Source of the DNA: Ramlibacter sp.
Lineage (GTDB): Bacteria; Pseudomonadota; Gammaproteobacteria; Burkholderiales; Burkholderiaceae_C
Length of the DNA stretch: 64,000 bases
Reading direction: 5' to 3'
NCBI RefSeq assembly: GCF_029866045.1
Contig: NZ_JARXAB010000023.1
Span: forward strand, 1-64,000
Within the stretch, counting starts at the first letter, position 1; each line of letters begins with the position of its first letter. The notes under the pieces are model-generated. The model had not been told where the DNA came from and searched no databases. It worked only from the letters and a program-made list of their open reading frames with translations. Positions 28,311 through 38,166 of the stretch are shown here, one piece after another. The translations under genes and the position numbers were made by a program.

Positions 28311-28973
28311 ATGCACTTCACCCCTCTTCACGGTCGCCCGGCGGCCCAGGCCGCCCGGTCGTTACTGCCCCTGCGCCCTGATCTATTTGCCAAGGGTTTG
28401 CTGGCGTTTGCGTTGGGTATCGGGTCAGCCGTCGCTGCGACACCTGCCGCCCCCCCGATGGCCGCCTCCGCGCGGGCCCCTGCGGCCAGTGCCTGCCCCC
28501 CCCTGCTCCAGCACAGTTTTCCGCGGCTTCAGGACAACCAGCCCCAGGCCCTGTGCCAGTACAGCGGCAAGGTGGTGCTGGTGGTCAACACCGCCAGCTA
28601 CTGCGGTTTCACCTCGCAGTTCGAGGGCCTAGAGGCGCTCAACGCCAAGTACGCGGCACGTGGCTTGGTGGTGCTGGGCTTTCCTTCCGGCGACTTCAAG
28701 CAGGAAGACGCCGACGCCCGTAAGACGGCCGAGGTCTGCTTCAATACCTACGGGGTGAAGTTCCCCATGTTCACCGACACCCGCGTGCGGGGCAGTCAGG
28801 CCCACCCGCTCTTTGCCGAGCTCGCCCGGGCTACGGGCTCGCAGCCGAGTTGGAACTTCAACAAGTACCTGGTGGGTCGTGATGGCCGGCCCATTGCGCA
28901 CTTTGGCAGCATGACGGCGCCCGACAACCGCAAGTTCACCGCCGCCATCGAGGCCGCGCTCGCAGCGCGTTGA
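28311..28973 (+). CDS. Glutathione peroxidase family protein, exported
   Basis: 220 residues. An N-terminal segment (about 1-43) with LLAFALGIGSAVAA looks like a signal peptide, then an Ala/Pro linker. The thiol peroxidase domain has NTASYCGFTSQFEGLE (catalytic Cys98), VLGFPSGDFKQED in place of the usual FPCNQF, and PSWNFNKYLVGRDG with the Trp-Asn of the tetrad. It reduces peroxides, probably in the periplasm with thioredoxin-like donors. No good ribosome site is visible before the ATG. Confidence 0.85.
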   Translation: MHFTPLHGRPAAQAARSLLPLRPDLFAKGLLAFALGIGSAVAATPAAPPMAASARAPAASACPPLLQHSFPRLQDNQPQALCQYSGKVVLVVNTASYCGFTSQFEGLEALNAKYAARGLVVLGFPSGDFKQEDADARKTAEVCFNTYGVKFPMFTDTRVRGSQAHPLFAELARATGSQPSWNFNKYLVGRDGRPIAHFGSMTAPDNRKFTAAIEAALAAR

Positions 28974-28991
28974 GAGCTGGGCCAGCCGGCC

Positions 28992-29315
28992 TCAGGTGCC
29001 GCGGCTGGTCAAGACCTTCAGCCGGATCGCCTCCACCGCCATCCCGCGTTGACGCAGGTGGGTCTGCAGTGTGGGCAGCATCTGTCGCAGCTTGGCCGCT
29101 GCGGCGCTGCTCTTGACCAGCAGGCACCAGTCGCCCCCCTCCAACGGACCGGCCTCCACCTGGCTCGCCAGTGCGCCAGGCAAAAGCGGGCGCACCGCCG
29201 CCAGGCGCTGGGTCGAAGCCTCGGCCCTGGCCGCCAGGGTGGCCAGTTGCGGCGAGGCTTCGGCAGCCTGAAGCACGCTCAAGGCCTGGCGCAGGCGGGG
29301 GGTTTCGGGATTCAT
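28992..29315 (-). CDS. DciA-like (DUF721) protein
   Basis: 107 residues from the ATG at 29315 (a second ATG at 29327 is in frame). A KH-like DUF721 core is suggested by GDWCLLVKSSAAAAKLRQMLPTL after a helical N-terminus. DciA loads the replicative helicase in bacteria lacking DnaC. Divergent from secA; small DUF721 proteins are often found here. Similarity is modest by eye. Confidence 0.65.
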   Translation of the reverse strand: MNPETPRLRQALSVLQAAEASPQLATLAARAEASTQRLAAVRPLLPGALASQVEAGPLEGGDWCLLVKSSAAAAKLRQMLPTLQTHLRQRGMAVEAIRLKVLTSRGT

Positions 29316-29383
29316 GGTGACCAGCATATCCCGAACCGGCGTGCGCCCATCGTGTCAGGCGCTGCCGAGGGCCCCCACCGGGC

Positions 29384-29389
29384 TAAAAT
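29384..29389 (+). promoter_or_regulatory. Possible -10 box for secA
   Basis: TAAAAT in the divergent dciA-secA gap, 164 bases before the secA ATG, which would give a leader of about 155 bases. No good -35 is visible. Confidence 0.35.
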
Positions 29390-29553
29390 GCCGTGTTTGT
29401 CCGCACTGCCATGCAGGCAGCGCCGCGCACTGGGTTCTCGTGCGGGTATCCGCGCTGATGCGGCGTCCCGCGCAAAACTCACGGCAGCACTCGTGTTGAC
29501 GAGTGTGGTCGGCGGGCTGTTTGCGGGCTTGTTCCGTCCGGGCTTTCCACTTC

Positions 29554-32313
<2,760 letters not shown>

Positions 32314-32536
32314 GCGCCTGTTGGGCTGGGCCCGGTGACTGTTCTGTTGATAACAGCGCCGCGCCTCTGAGGCACGCGGTTGCGGCGTGCTTCGCCGCCC
32401 ACAGGACTCGCTCGAATCTCGGTGTCCACCCGTGAGGGATGGCAGTCGAGACTGGTAGTCCTGCCAGGGCTGCTTGTAACCAAATTTTTTTCCCGAATTG
32501 AATGAGGGGGTGTTCCCGAACCTTAGGAGGCCTCCC

Positions 32537-34006
32537 ATGAGCGAGCAGCTCAATATCCAGGCGCCGGCACGACCTGCCAGCCTTGGATTGGCAGTGTCCG
32601 GTGGTATCCCCACCCGGGTCCTGCCCCTGCAGTCCCTTGCCCCGCGCAGTGCGGGTCCACAGTCAGCCGGTCTGCTCGGTGCAGTTCCCCACCCTGGCCT
32701 CTCCGAGGCCCTGCGCGCGCGCATTGCGCGAGATTTCATGCCCCGCTGGACCCACGAGTGGGGTGGGCGCTTCTTTGCCGAGGGGCGTGTGCCAGGCCCC
32801 CAGGCGGTACGTCTAGACGGCAACGACTACCTGTCAATCGCTGGCCATCCCAAGATCGTCTCCGCCCAGATCGACGCCCTGCGTCGGCACGCCAGCTTCA
32901 TGGTCCAGTCTGGCATCTTCCAGAAAACCGATTCGCCGGGCCTGCGGCTGGAGGCGGATCTGGCGGCTTGGCTGCAGGCCCAGGGCGTGGTCCTCTGCCA
33001 GTCGGGCTATGCGGCCAACCTGGGTCTGCTGCAGGTGATCGCTGAGCCGGATACCCCGGTGTATATCGACGCCTTGGCGCATATGTCACTGTGGGAAGGC
33101 ATTCGCGCCGCGCGTGCGCAGCCTCGGCCCTTCCGGCACAACCAGCCCGACCATCTGGCACGCTGCATCCGCGAGCATGGGCCGGGTGTGGTCGTGGTGG
33201 ACGCTGTCTACAGCACGACCGGGGCTCTGTGCCCTCTGGAAGAAATGGTCCGTGTCGCTGAAGAGGGGGGCTGCATGATCGTGGTCGATGAGTCGCACTC
33301 GCTCGGCACGCATGGCCCACAGGGGCGCGGCCTGTGTGTCGGGCTGGGTCTGGCGCACCGGGTGCACTTCATCACCGCCAGCCTGGCCAAGGCATTTGCG
33401 GGGCGGGCGGGTTTCTTCACCGTCCCCGACGAGTTGCGGCCCTACCTGAGCCTCAACAGTTTCCCCAGTGTCTTCAGTTCCTGCCTCTTGCCCTACGAGG
33501 TGATTGGTCTGCAGGAGACGCTCGCCGTGGTGCAGGCTTCAGACGACGCTCGGCTTCGTTTACGGCAAATCACCCTTCGCCTGCGCCGCCACCTCACCCT
33601 CTTGGGCTACCCGGTGGGGCAGGGCACCGAGCAGATCATTGCCCTGGAGACCGGCCGTGAAGCCGACACGCTGGCGCTACGTGACGCGCTTGAGGCGCAG
33701 GATATCTTTGGCGCCATGTTCTGTGCCCCGGCCACTGCGCGGGATCGGGCCATGGTGCGCCTGACCCTGACCGCGGGCCTCACGGACTCTGAGATCACGC
33801 GGGTGGAGTCCGTGCTGGCCGCCATGGCGCCTGAACTGCGCCCCTGGGATTGGCCGGCCGCCCGGCGCCAGCGCGCAGCGGAGGTCCGGGCGTCCGCGCT
33901 TGGGTCGGGTCTGGGGCGCGATCAGAGCGCCGTCGCCATGCCCCAGGCGGTGAATCCGAAGGCGGTGATGCCTGAGCCAGCTATGCCCGAGCCAGCGTTA
34001 CGCTAG
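32537..34006 (+). CDS. CqsA/LqsA-type alpha-hydroxyketone autoinducer synthase
   Basis: 489 residues, about 100 more than V. cholerae CqsA. PLP fold-type I alpha-oxoamine synthase. The core (about 90-440) shows LDGNDYLSIAGHP, CQSGYAANLGLLQ, IDALAHMSLWEGIR (His182), VVVDAVYSTTGALCPLEE, VDESHSLGTHGPQG (Asp251, His254) and the PLP lysine in ITASLAKAF (Lys285). AHMSLWEG and SLGTHGP are the versions found in CqsA, not in BioF, KBL or ALAS. CqsA joins an acyl-CoA to an amino-acid-derived donor to make CAI-1-type signals. Strong TAGGAGG ribosome site at 32524-32530. The N-terminal 60 and C-terminal 50 residues are extra. The stop shares CTAG with the opposing regulator gene. Confidence 0.9.
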   Translation: MSEQLNIQAPARPASLGLAVSGGIPTRVLPLQSLAPRSAGPQSAGLLGAVPHPGLSEALRARIARDFMPRWTHEWGGRFFAEGRVPGPQAVRLDGNDYLSIAGHPKIVSAQIDALRRHASFMVQSGIFQKTDSPGLRLEADLAAWLQAQGVVLCQSGYAANLGLLQVIAEPDTPVYIDALAHMSLWEGIRAARAQPRPFRHNQPDHLARCIREHGPGVVVVDAVYSTTGALCPLEEMVRVAEEGGCMIVVDESHSLGTHGPQGRGLCVGLGLAHRVHFITASLAKAFAGRAGFFTVPDELRPYLSLNSFPSVFSSCLLPYEVIGLQETLAVVQASDDARLRLRQITLRLRRHLTLLGYPVGQGTEQIIALETGREADTLALRDALEAQDIFGAMFCAPATARDRAMVRLTLTAGLTDSEITRVESVLAAMAPELRPWDWPAARRQRAAEVRASALGSGLGRDQSAVAMPQAVNPKAVMPEPAMPEPALR

Positions 34007-35001
34007 TCGCCCAAGCCCTGGATGCGGCGCGCGCCCTGCGCTGCGAGCCAGGATCGGTAGCCTTGTATTGGCTCTGGCAAGGCCTCTGTCGGTAAGGGAA
34101 ACAGGGCTGCCAGTAGTTGGCCGCCCTCGTCGAGCGTAAAGGCCTGCTGGAACGGGCCCGGACCGTTCAAACCCAGGCTCTGGTGAACCTCCGGCGCCAC
34201 GAGCACATCGCCCTGCTCCAAGAGCCCCCGATAGTCCCCTGGTAAGCCGCTCTCGGGCGCTGTGGTGAGCTCATGCACCCGCTGTGGCAGCGCCTCGCGC
34301 GCTTGCAGTTGCAGCCAGCTGGCACGGCCCTCGGCGTCCAGGCCCAGCACGCCAAAGGGGTCTCCGCACACCACATACTCCACCCACTCCCGGTCCATCA
34401 GCGCCTTGAGCGCGCGACCCGCACCGCCTTGGCGGAGCAGGGCCATCTGTTGCGGCCGCAGCGTGGCGCGCCAGATAGCGTCGTGCCGGTCGTGGCAATG
34501 GTCGGCCAGGCGCTCCAGGCTTCGCGCAAGCAGGCTGGCCATCTCGGCGGACTGTTTGGCGATGTACTGGTCGATCAGGCCGTGATTGAAGGCGTCGACC
34601 GCCACTCGCTCATCGGCCTGCCCCGTGAGTAGCACGCGCGCGCCTGGCCAGCCGGTGCGCAGCTGGCCGAACACTTCGAGTCCGCTCAGCCCCGGCATCA
34701 TGTGGTCACTGACCCCGACATGCGTCAGACCATACCGTTGGGAATGCCGCGCCCAGTAGCGGAGCATCTGTGGGATGAGAGGGCGCCCCTGGCGCCAGAG
34801 GTCGACCACGGTCTCCTGTCGGTAGCAGTCGGCGGCCCAGTCCTTTTGCTCCTCCCGCATATGTTGCAAGCAGCCATGCGGCCGCAGGAAGAGGCGCACA
34901 TGGCGCTCGGGCGGCAGCAGCAAGGCCATCAGGTCGAGGTAATCAGGGTCGTCGTCGAGCAGGAAGATGCTGCCGGGGCGTCGGAACAGGTGAAAGCTCA
35001 T
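34003..35001 (-). CDS. Response regulator of the Cqs/Lqs-type system (LqsR/JqsR-like)
   Basis: 332 residues. Receiver domain with the acidic cluster DDD (16-18), likely phosphoacceptor Asp99 in VGVSDHMMPGLSG, Thr126 in VLLTGQADERVAVDAFNHGLID and Lys149. An insertion of about 40 residues lies between the first helix and the phosphoacceptor strand (roughly 45-88), making the receiver long. The C-terminal half (about 190-332) has no recognisable DNA-binding or enzymatic motif. It starts inside the sensor kinase stop (ATGA), so the two are translationally coupled. The layout fits LqsR/JqsR from memory. Confidence 0.8.
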   Translation of the reverse strand: MSFHLFRRPGSIFLLDDDPDYLDLMALLLPPERHVRLFLRPHGCLQHMREEQKDWAADCYRQETVVDLWRQGRPLIPQMLRYWARHSQRYGLTHVGVSDHMMPGLSGLEVFGQLRTGWPGARVLLTGQADERVAVDAFNHGLIDQYIAKQSAEMASLLARSLERLADHCHDRHDAIWRATLRPQQMALLRQGGAGRALKALMDREWVEYVVCGDPFGVLGLDAEGRASWLQLQAREALPQRVHELTTAPESGLPGDYRGLLEQGDVLVAPEVHQSLGLNGPGPFQQAFTLDEGGQLLAALFPLPTEALPEPIQGYRSWLAAQGARRIQGLGD

Positions 35002-36473
35002 ATGACTTTGTTCGGCGTGCTGGGGCGCATCTGGGTCGCCCGAGACTTCGCTGCGGTTGATTTGCGGGAGGCGGCCGAGACCGGCAGCTCGATGATGAAG
35101 GTGGCGCCTTCTCCGAGCGCCGACTCGACCCGCAGGCGGCCGCCGCCTCGGTGAACCACCCGCTGGCAAAAGGCCAGGCCCAGGCCGTGTCCGCTGGCAT
35201 GGTGGCTGGAGACGAAGGGCTGGAACAGGCGCGCCTGCAGATGCGGTGGGATGCCAATGCCGCGGTCGATGACCCGTATGCGGCCCCAGCGCGGGGAGGT
35301 TTGCTCAATTTCCACCCGCAGGTCGCCAGGCACAGGGCCTTCTGGCAGGCTGGCCAGGGCGCGCAACGCGTTGCGCAGGAGGTTGTCTACGACCTGGAGG
35401 AACAGGCTGCGCACAGTGTCGAATTCGAAGTCGCTGTGCACCACCAACTCGACACATTGGCGCTCACGTTCATGGCGGAAGGGGTGTGACGCCATGGCTT
35501 CCCGCAGCAGGCAGGCGGCGCTCACACTCTCGGTGGCTGGTGGCAGCCGGAGCAGGCGTGCATTGGTGATTTGGGTGTCGATTTGCCGGTGCATATTGCG
35601 CACCAGGTTGAGTAGCCGATGGGCCAGGTGTTCGACCTGCTCACGGCGCAGGGGCGTTGCGGTGCGGGCCTCCTGCCGCATGGCCTCACCGATGAGATTC
35701 ATCGTGGCCAGCGGGGTGCGCAGCTCATGGGCCATGATGCCCATGGTGTCCAACGCCTGCTTGAGTTGTTCCCGCCGCAGGTTCGAGGTGGACATGCCGA
35801 GCATCAGCCCGGTGGCGGCGCAAAACACAAAGACCACCGCCTGCGCCTGGACGGCTTCGGTGGGCAGCGACAGCGTGTCGGGGCCGAACCCGGCGAACAG
35901 CATCCAGCCGGCCGGTAGCCCGGTCACGAGGCCCAGGCTCGCCAGCCGCCAGTCGGTCAGGTTGAGATAGATGAGCAGCATTGCCGCGGCGGAGGCAAAC
36001 CAGACCGCATTGCCGCCGTTGCACAGGTACATCCAGGTGAAGTAGACGGGCAAGGTGATCCAGAAGATCACCGACGTGACCAAGGTGGCGGTTCGTGTGG
36101 GCGGGCAATGAGAAAGGGCTGGTGTGACGATGAGCACCAGGCCGAGGCCGCTCATCGCGAGACGCTGCCAGGGGTCGTCATAGGGCTGGGGCGTCCAGCG
36201 CGTCCACAGAAGGTGGAACAGGGGGTGCCCTACCGCTGTGAAAAGGCCGAGTGCCCGTACCCGGCGGGGCAGTGGGCTCTGCAGCGGGTCGAACAGCGGC
36301 GCCAGCAGGGTTTCACCCCACGAGGAGAACCATGAGGAGACCCTCGACGCGAACCATGCAGCAGCCCGGCCAATGGCCCATGAAGCCGGGATACCTGACC
36401 ACCCCTGTCGCCAGGACCTGGCCGTCGTGCGCGAGCGGGTTGATGCCATCGTTTGTAGTGCTATCGTTCTCAT
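34998..36473 (-). CDS. CqsS/LqsS-type membrane sensor histidine kinase
   Basis: 491 residues from the ATG at 36473; an ATG at 36449 is equally possible. Multi-span N-terminal domain (about 73-228, six or so segments) with GHPLFHLLWTRWTPQPYDD, which lines up with the first sensor segment of CqsS, and LPVYFTWMYLCNGGNAVW. H-box IMAHELRTPLATMN (His249), N-box VVDNLLRNALRAL, G1 IDRGIGIPP, F-box LFQPF and G2 GHGLGLAF. No fused receiver, unlike Vibrio CqsS; the separate regulator downstream fills that role. It should sense the product of the synthase. Confidence 0.85.
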   Translation of the reverse strand: MRTIALQTMASTRSRTTARSWRQGWSGIPASWAIGRAAAWFASRVSSWFSSWGETLLAPLFDPLQSPLPRRVRALGLFTAVGHPLFHLLWTRWTPQPYDDPWQRLAMSGLGLVLIVTPALSHCPPTRTATLVTSVIFWITLPVYFTWMYLCNGGNAVWFASAAAMLLIYLNLTDWRLASLGLVTGLPAGWMLFAGFGPDTLSLPTEAVQAQAVVFVFCAATGLMLGMSTSNLRREQLKQALDTMGIMAHELRTPLATMNLIGEAMRQEARTATPLRREQVEHLAHRLLNLVRNMHRQIDTQITNARLLRLPPATESVSAACLLREAMASHPFRHERERQCVELVVHSDFEFDTVRSLFLQVVDNLLRNALRALASLPEGPVPGDLRVEIEQTSPRWGRIRVIDRGIGIPPHLQARLFQPFVSSHHASGHGLGLAFCQRVVHRGGGRLRVESALGEGATFIIELPVSAASRKSTAAKSRATQMRPSTPNKVI

Positions 36474-36497
36474 TTTCGAGGACGTACGACAAACACC

Positions 36498-37166
36498 ATG
36501 GGAGATCCTGTTAACTTCTACAGCGTGTGCCTGGACGGCATCCTGAGCGACTGGCTGGCCACCTTGCGCGAATTTGCCGTCGAGGCGGTGGTTGTGCTCG
36601 GGCCCGACCCGCTGGGCGGCGCCGACGACCGCCAGGTCGTTTGTGTCCATCCGCCGATGGCGTCTGACACCGCCAGCGCGCTGGCGGCCAGCACTGATTT
36701 CAGCGGCGCCTGGCGCGACTCCGACGCACCCTTGGTGGCCTGGCAGCACATCGCCCGGGGCGCGGCCCTGCACGACACCGGCTGGCGCGGCCTGGCGCGC
36801 GCCCATGGCTTTCAGTCCATGGTTCGAGTGGAGTTTCCCTTGCCGGCACAGCGCTCCTTCGAATGCTTCATGTTCAGCCCGCGCGAGCTGATCGACCGCA
36901 CCGAGGCAGCGCTGCTGGCCTGGTCGACCCTGAGCGTATGGCCCCTGGTACGCCGCTCCATCGCCGACGAACGCTCGGCGCTGAGCCCGCGTGAACGCCA
37001 ATGCCTCTCGCTGGCCTTTGACGGCCACACCGCCCGGGAGAGCGCCTCGCGCCTGTCTTGCACCGAGCGAACGGTCAATTACCACCTGGCCAATGCCATG
37101 GCTAAGCTCAAGGTGGAGAACAAGCTGGCGGCAATCCAGCGTGCAAGCTGGATCGGTGCCATCTGA
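36498..37166 (+). CDS. LuxR-type transcriptional regulator
   Basis: 222 residues. The C-terminal GerE-type helix-turn-helix (about 158-215) shows LSPRERQCLSLAFDGHTARESA and CTERTVNYHLANAMAKLKVENK. The N-terminal part loosely resembles an autoinducer domain (WQHIARGAALHDTGWRGLA, HGFQSMVRVEFPL) but lacks most conserved acyl-homoserine-lactone contacts. No luxI gene is in the window. It is divergent from the sensor kinase with only 24 bases between start codons, so promoters must lie within the coding ends. Probably the output or a co-regulator of the signalling cassette. Confidence 0.8.
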   Translation: MGDPVNFYSVCLDGILSDWLATLREFAVEAVVVLGPDPLGGADDRQVVCVHPPMASDTASALAASTDFSGAWRDSDAPLVAWQHIARGAALHDTGWRGLARAHGFQSMVRVEFPLPAQRSFECFMFSPRELIDRTEAALLAWSTLSVWPLVRRSIADERSALSPRERQCLSLAFDGHTARESASRLSCTERTVNYHLANAMAKLKVENKLAAIQRASWIGAI

Positions 37167-37265
37167 TTGCTGCAGCTTCGGTCTCTGCTCCGGCGCTGGC
37201 CCTGGTCCTCAGCGCAGTGTGACAATGCCGGTTTTGCTGACCAACGGTTTTCCCGAAAGACCCGC

Positions 37266-38048
37266 ATGCTGCTTGCCATCGACGTGGGGAACACGCGCCT
37301 GAAGTGGGCGCTCTATCCATACGCCCGTCCCGGTGCCCAGCCCCTTGCCCAGGGCGCCGAATTTCTCGAAAACATCGACAAGCTCGCGGAGGGCCCCTGG
37401 CGCGAGCTGCCGGCGCCCCGGCAGATGATCGGATGCACCGTAGCGGCCGACGCCATCAAGCAACGGGTCCAGGAGCAGATCGAAGAACTGTGGGATTTGG
37501 CGCCGCGCTGGGTCCATGCCAATGCGGCGGAGGCGGGGCTGGTCAACGGCTACGACCACCCTGCCCGCTTGGGGTCCGACCGCTGGGTCGCCATGATCGG
37601 CGGCTGGCATCGCATGCGTGCTGCTTGCGCCGAAGGTCCGGCTCGGCCGCTGGTGGTCGTCATGGTGGGTACCGCGGTCACCGTGGAGGCGGTCAGTCCC
37701 GAGGGCCACTTCCTGGGCGGCCTGATCCTTCCGGGGCACGGCATCATGCTGCGCGCGCTGGAGTCTGGCACCGCCGGCCTGCACGTGCCCACCGGCGAGG
37801 TGCGGCCCTTTCCCACCAATACCAGCGACGCGCTCACCAGCGGCGGCACCTATGCGATCGCCGGCGCCATCGAGCGCATGGTGATGCACCAGCGCCAGCA
37901 GTTCGGGTTGGAGCCCCTGTGCTACATGACTGGCGGCGCGGGCTGGAAGATGGCGCCGCATCTGACCATGCCTTTTGAGTTGGTCGACAGCCTCATCTTC
38001 GACGGCCTTTTGCAGGTGGCCCAAGCGCGGGCATTGCTACCGGCTTGA
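37266..38048 (+). CDS. coaX: Type III pantothenate kinase
   Basis: 260 residues. [16 protein letters not shown] at the start holds the catalytic Asp; [40 protein letters not shown] and [15 protein letters not shown] are CoaX motifs. First step of coenzyme A synthesis. The ATG at 37266 gives the conserved N-terminus; the gap after the LuxR gene is 99 bases. Confidence 0.93.
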   Translation: MLLAIDVGNTRLKWALYPYARPGAQPLAQGAEFLENIDKLAEGPWRELPAPRQMIGCTVAADAIKQRVQEQIEELWDLAPRWVHANAAEAGLVNGYDHPARLGSDRWVAMIGGWHRMRAACAEGPARPLVVVMVGTAVTVEAVSPEGHFLGGLILPGHGIMLRALESGTAGLHVPTGEVRPFPTNTSDALTSGGTYAIAGAIERMVMHQRQQFGLEPLCYMTGGAGWKMAPHLTMPFELVDSLIFDGLLQVAQARALLPA

Positions 38049-38088
38049 GTCGGCTCTCCAGCCGTAGGGTGTCAGCCGAGCGTGCGCT

Positions 38089-38130
38089 CCAGGCTTCAGA
38101 GGGTGCGCCCCAGGCTTCAGAGGGTGCGCC
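38089..38130 (+). repeat. Perfect tandem 2 x 21-base repeat
   Basis: A 21-base unit (beginning CCAGGCTTCAGAGGG) occurs twice back to back at 38089-38109 and 38110-38130, in the 118-base gap between coaX and the amidohydrolase gene. Flanking sequence repeats parts of it (GTGCGCTCCAGGC, GCGCCTCAGGC). No gene is seen in it. Confidence 0.9.
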
Positions 38131-38166
38131 GAGCCTGCGCCTCAGGCTGTGCGCCGGGTCAGTGCC

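Noticed and set aside
29388..29470. SecM-type arrest motif ahead of secA (GIRA in the leader frame)
   Set aside because: The four residues match by chance: they come before the hydrophobic segment, not at the C-terminus, and the Phe, Trp-Ile and final Gly-Pro of the arrest sequence are missing.
32344..32356. Palindrome CTGTTGATAACAG after secA as an operator
   Set aside because: Five-base arms occur by chance at this rate; no promoter is close and no second copy was seen.
36474..37085. N-terminal extension of the sensor kinase frame to about 695 residues
   Set aside because: The added part lies opposite the LuxR-type gene, has no membrane or sensor features, and would bury a good divergent gene.
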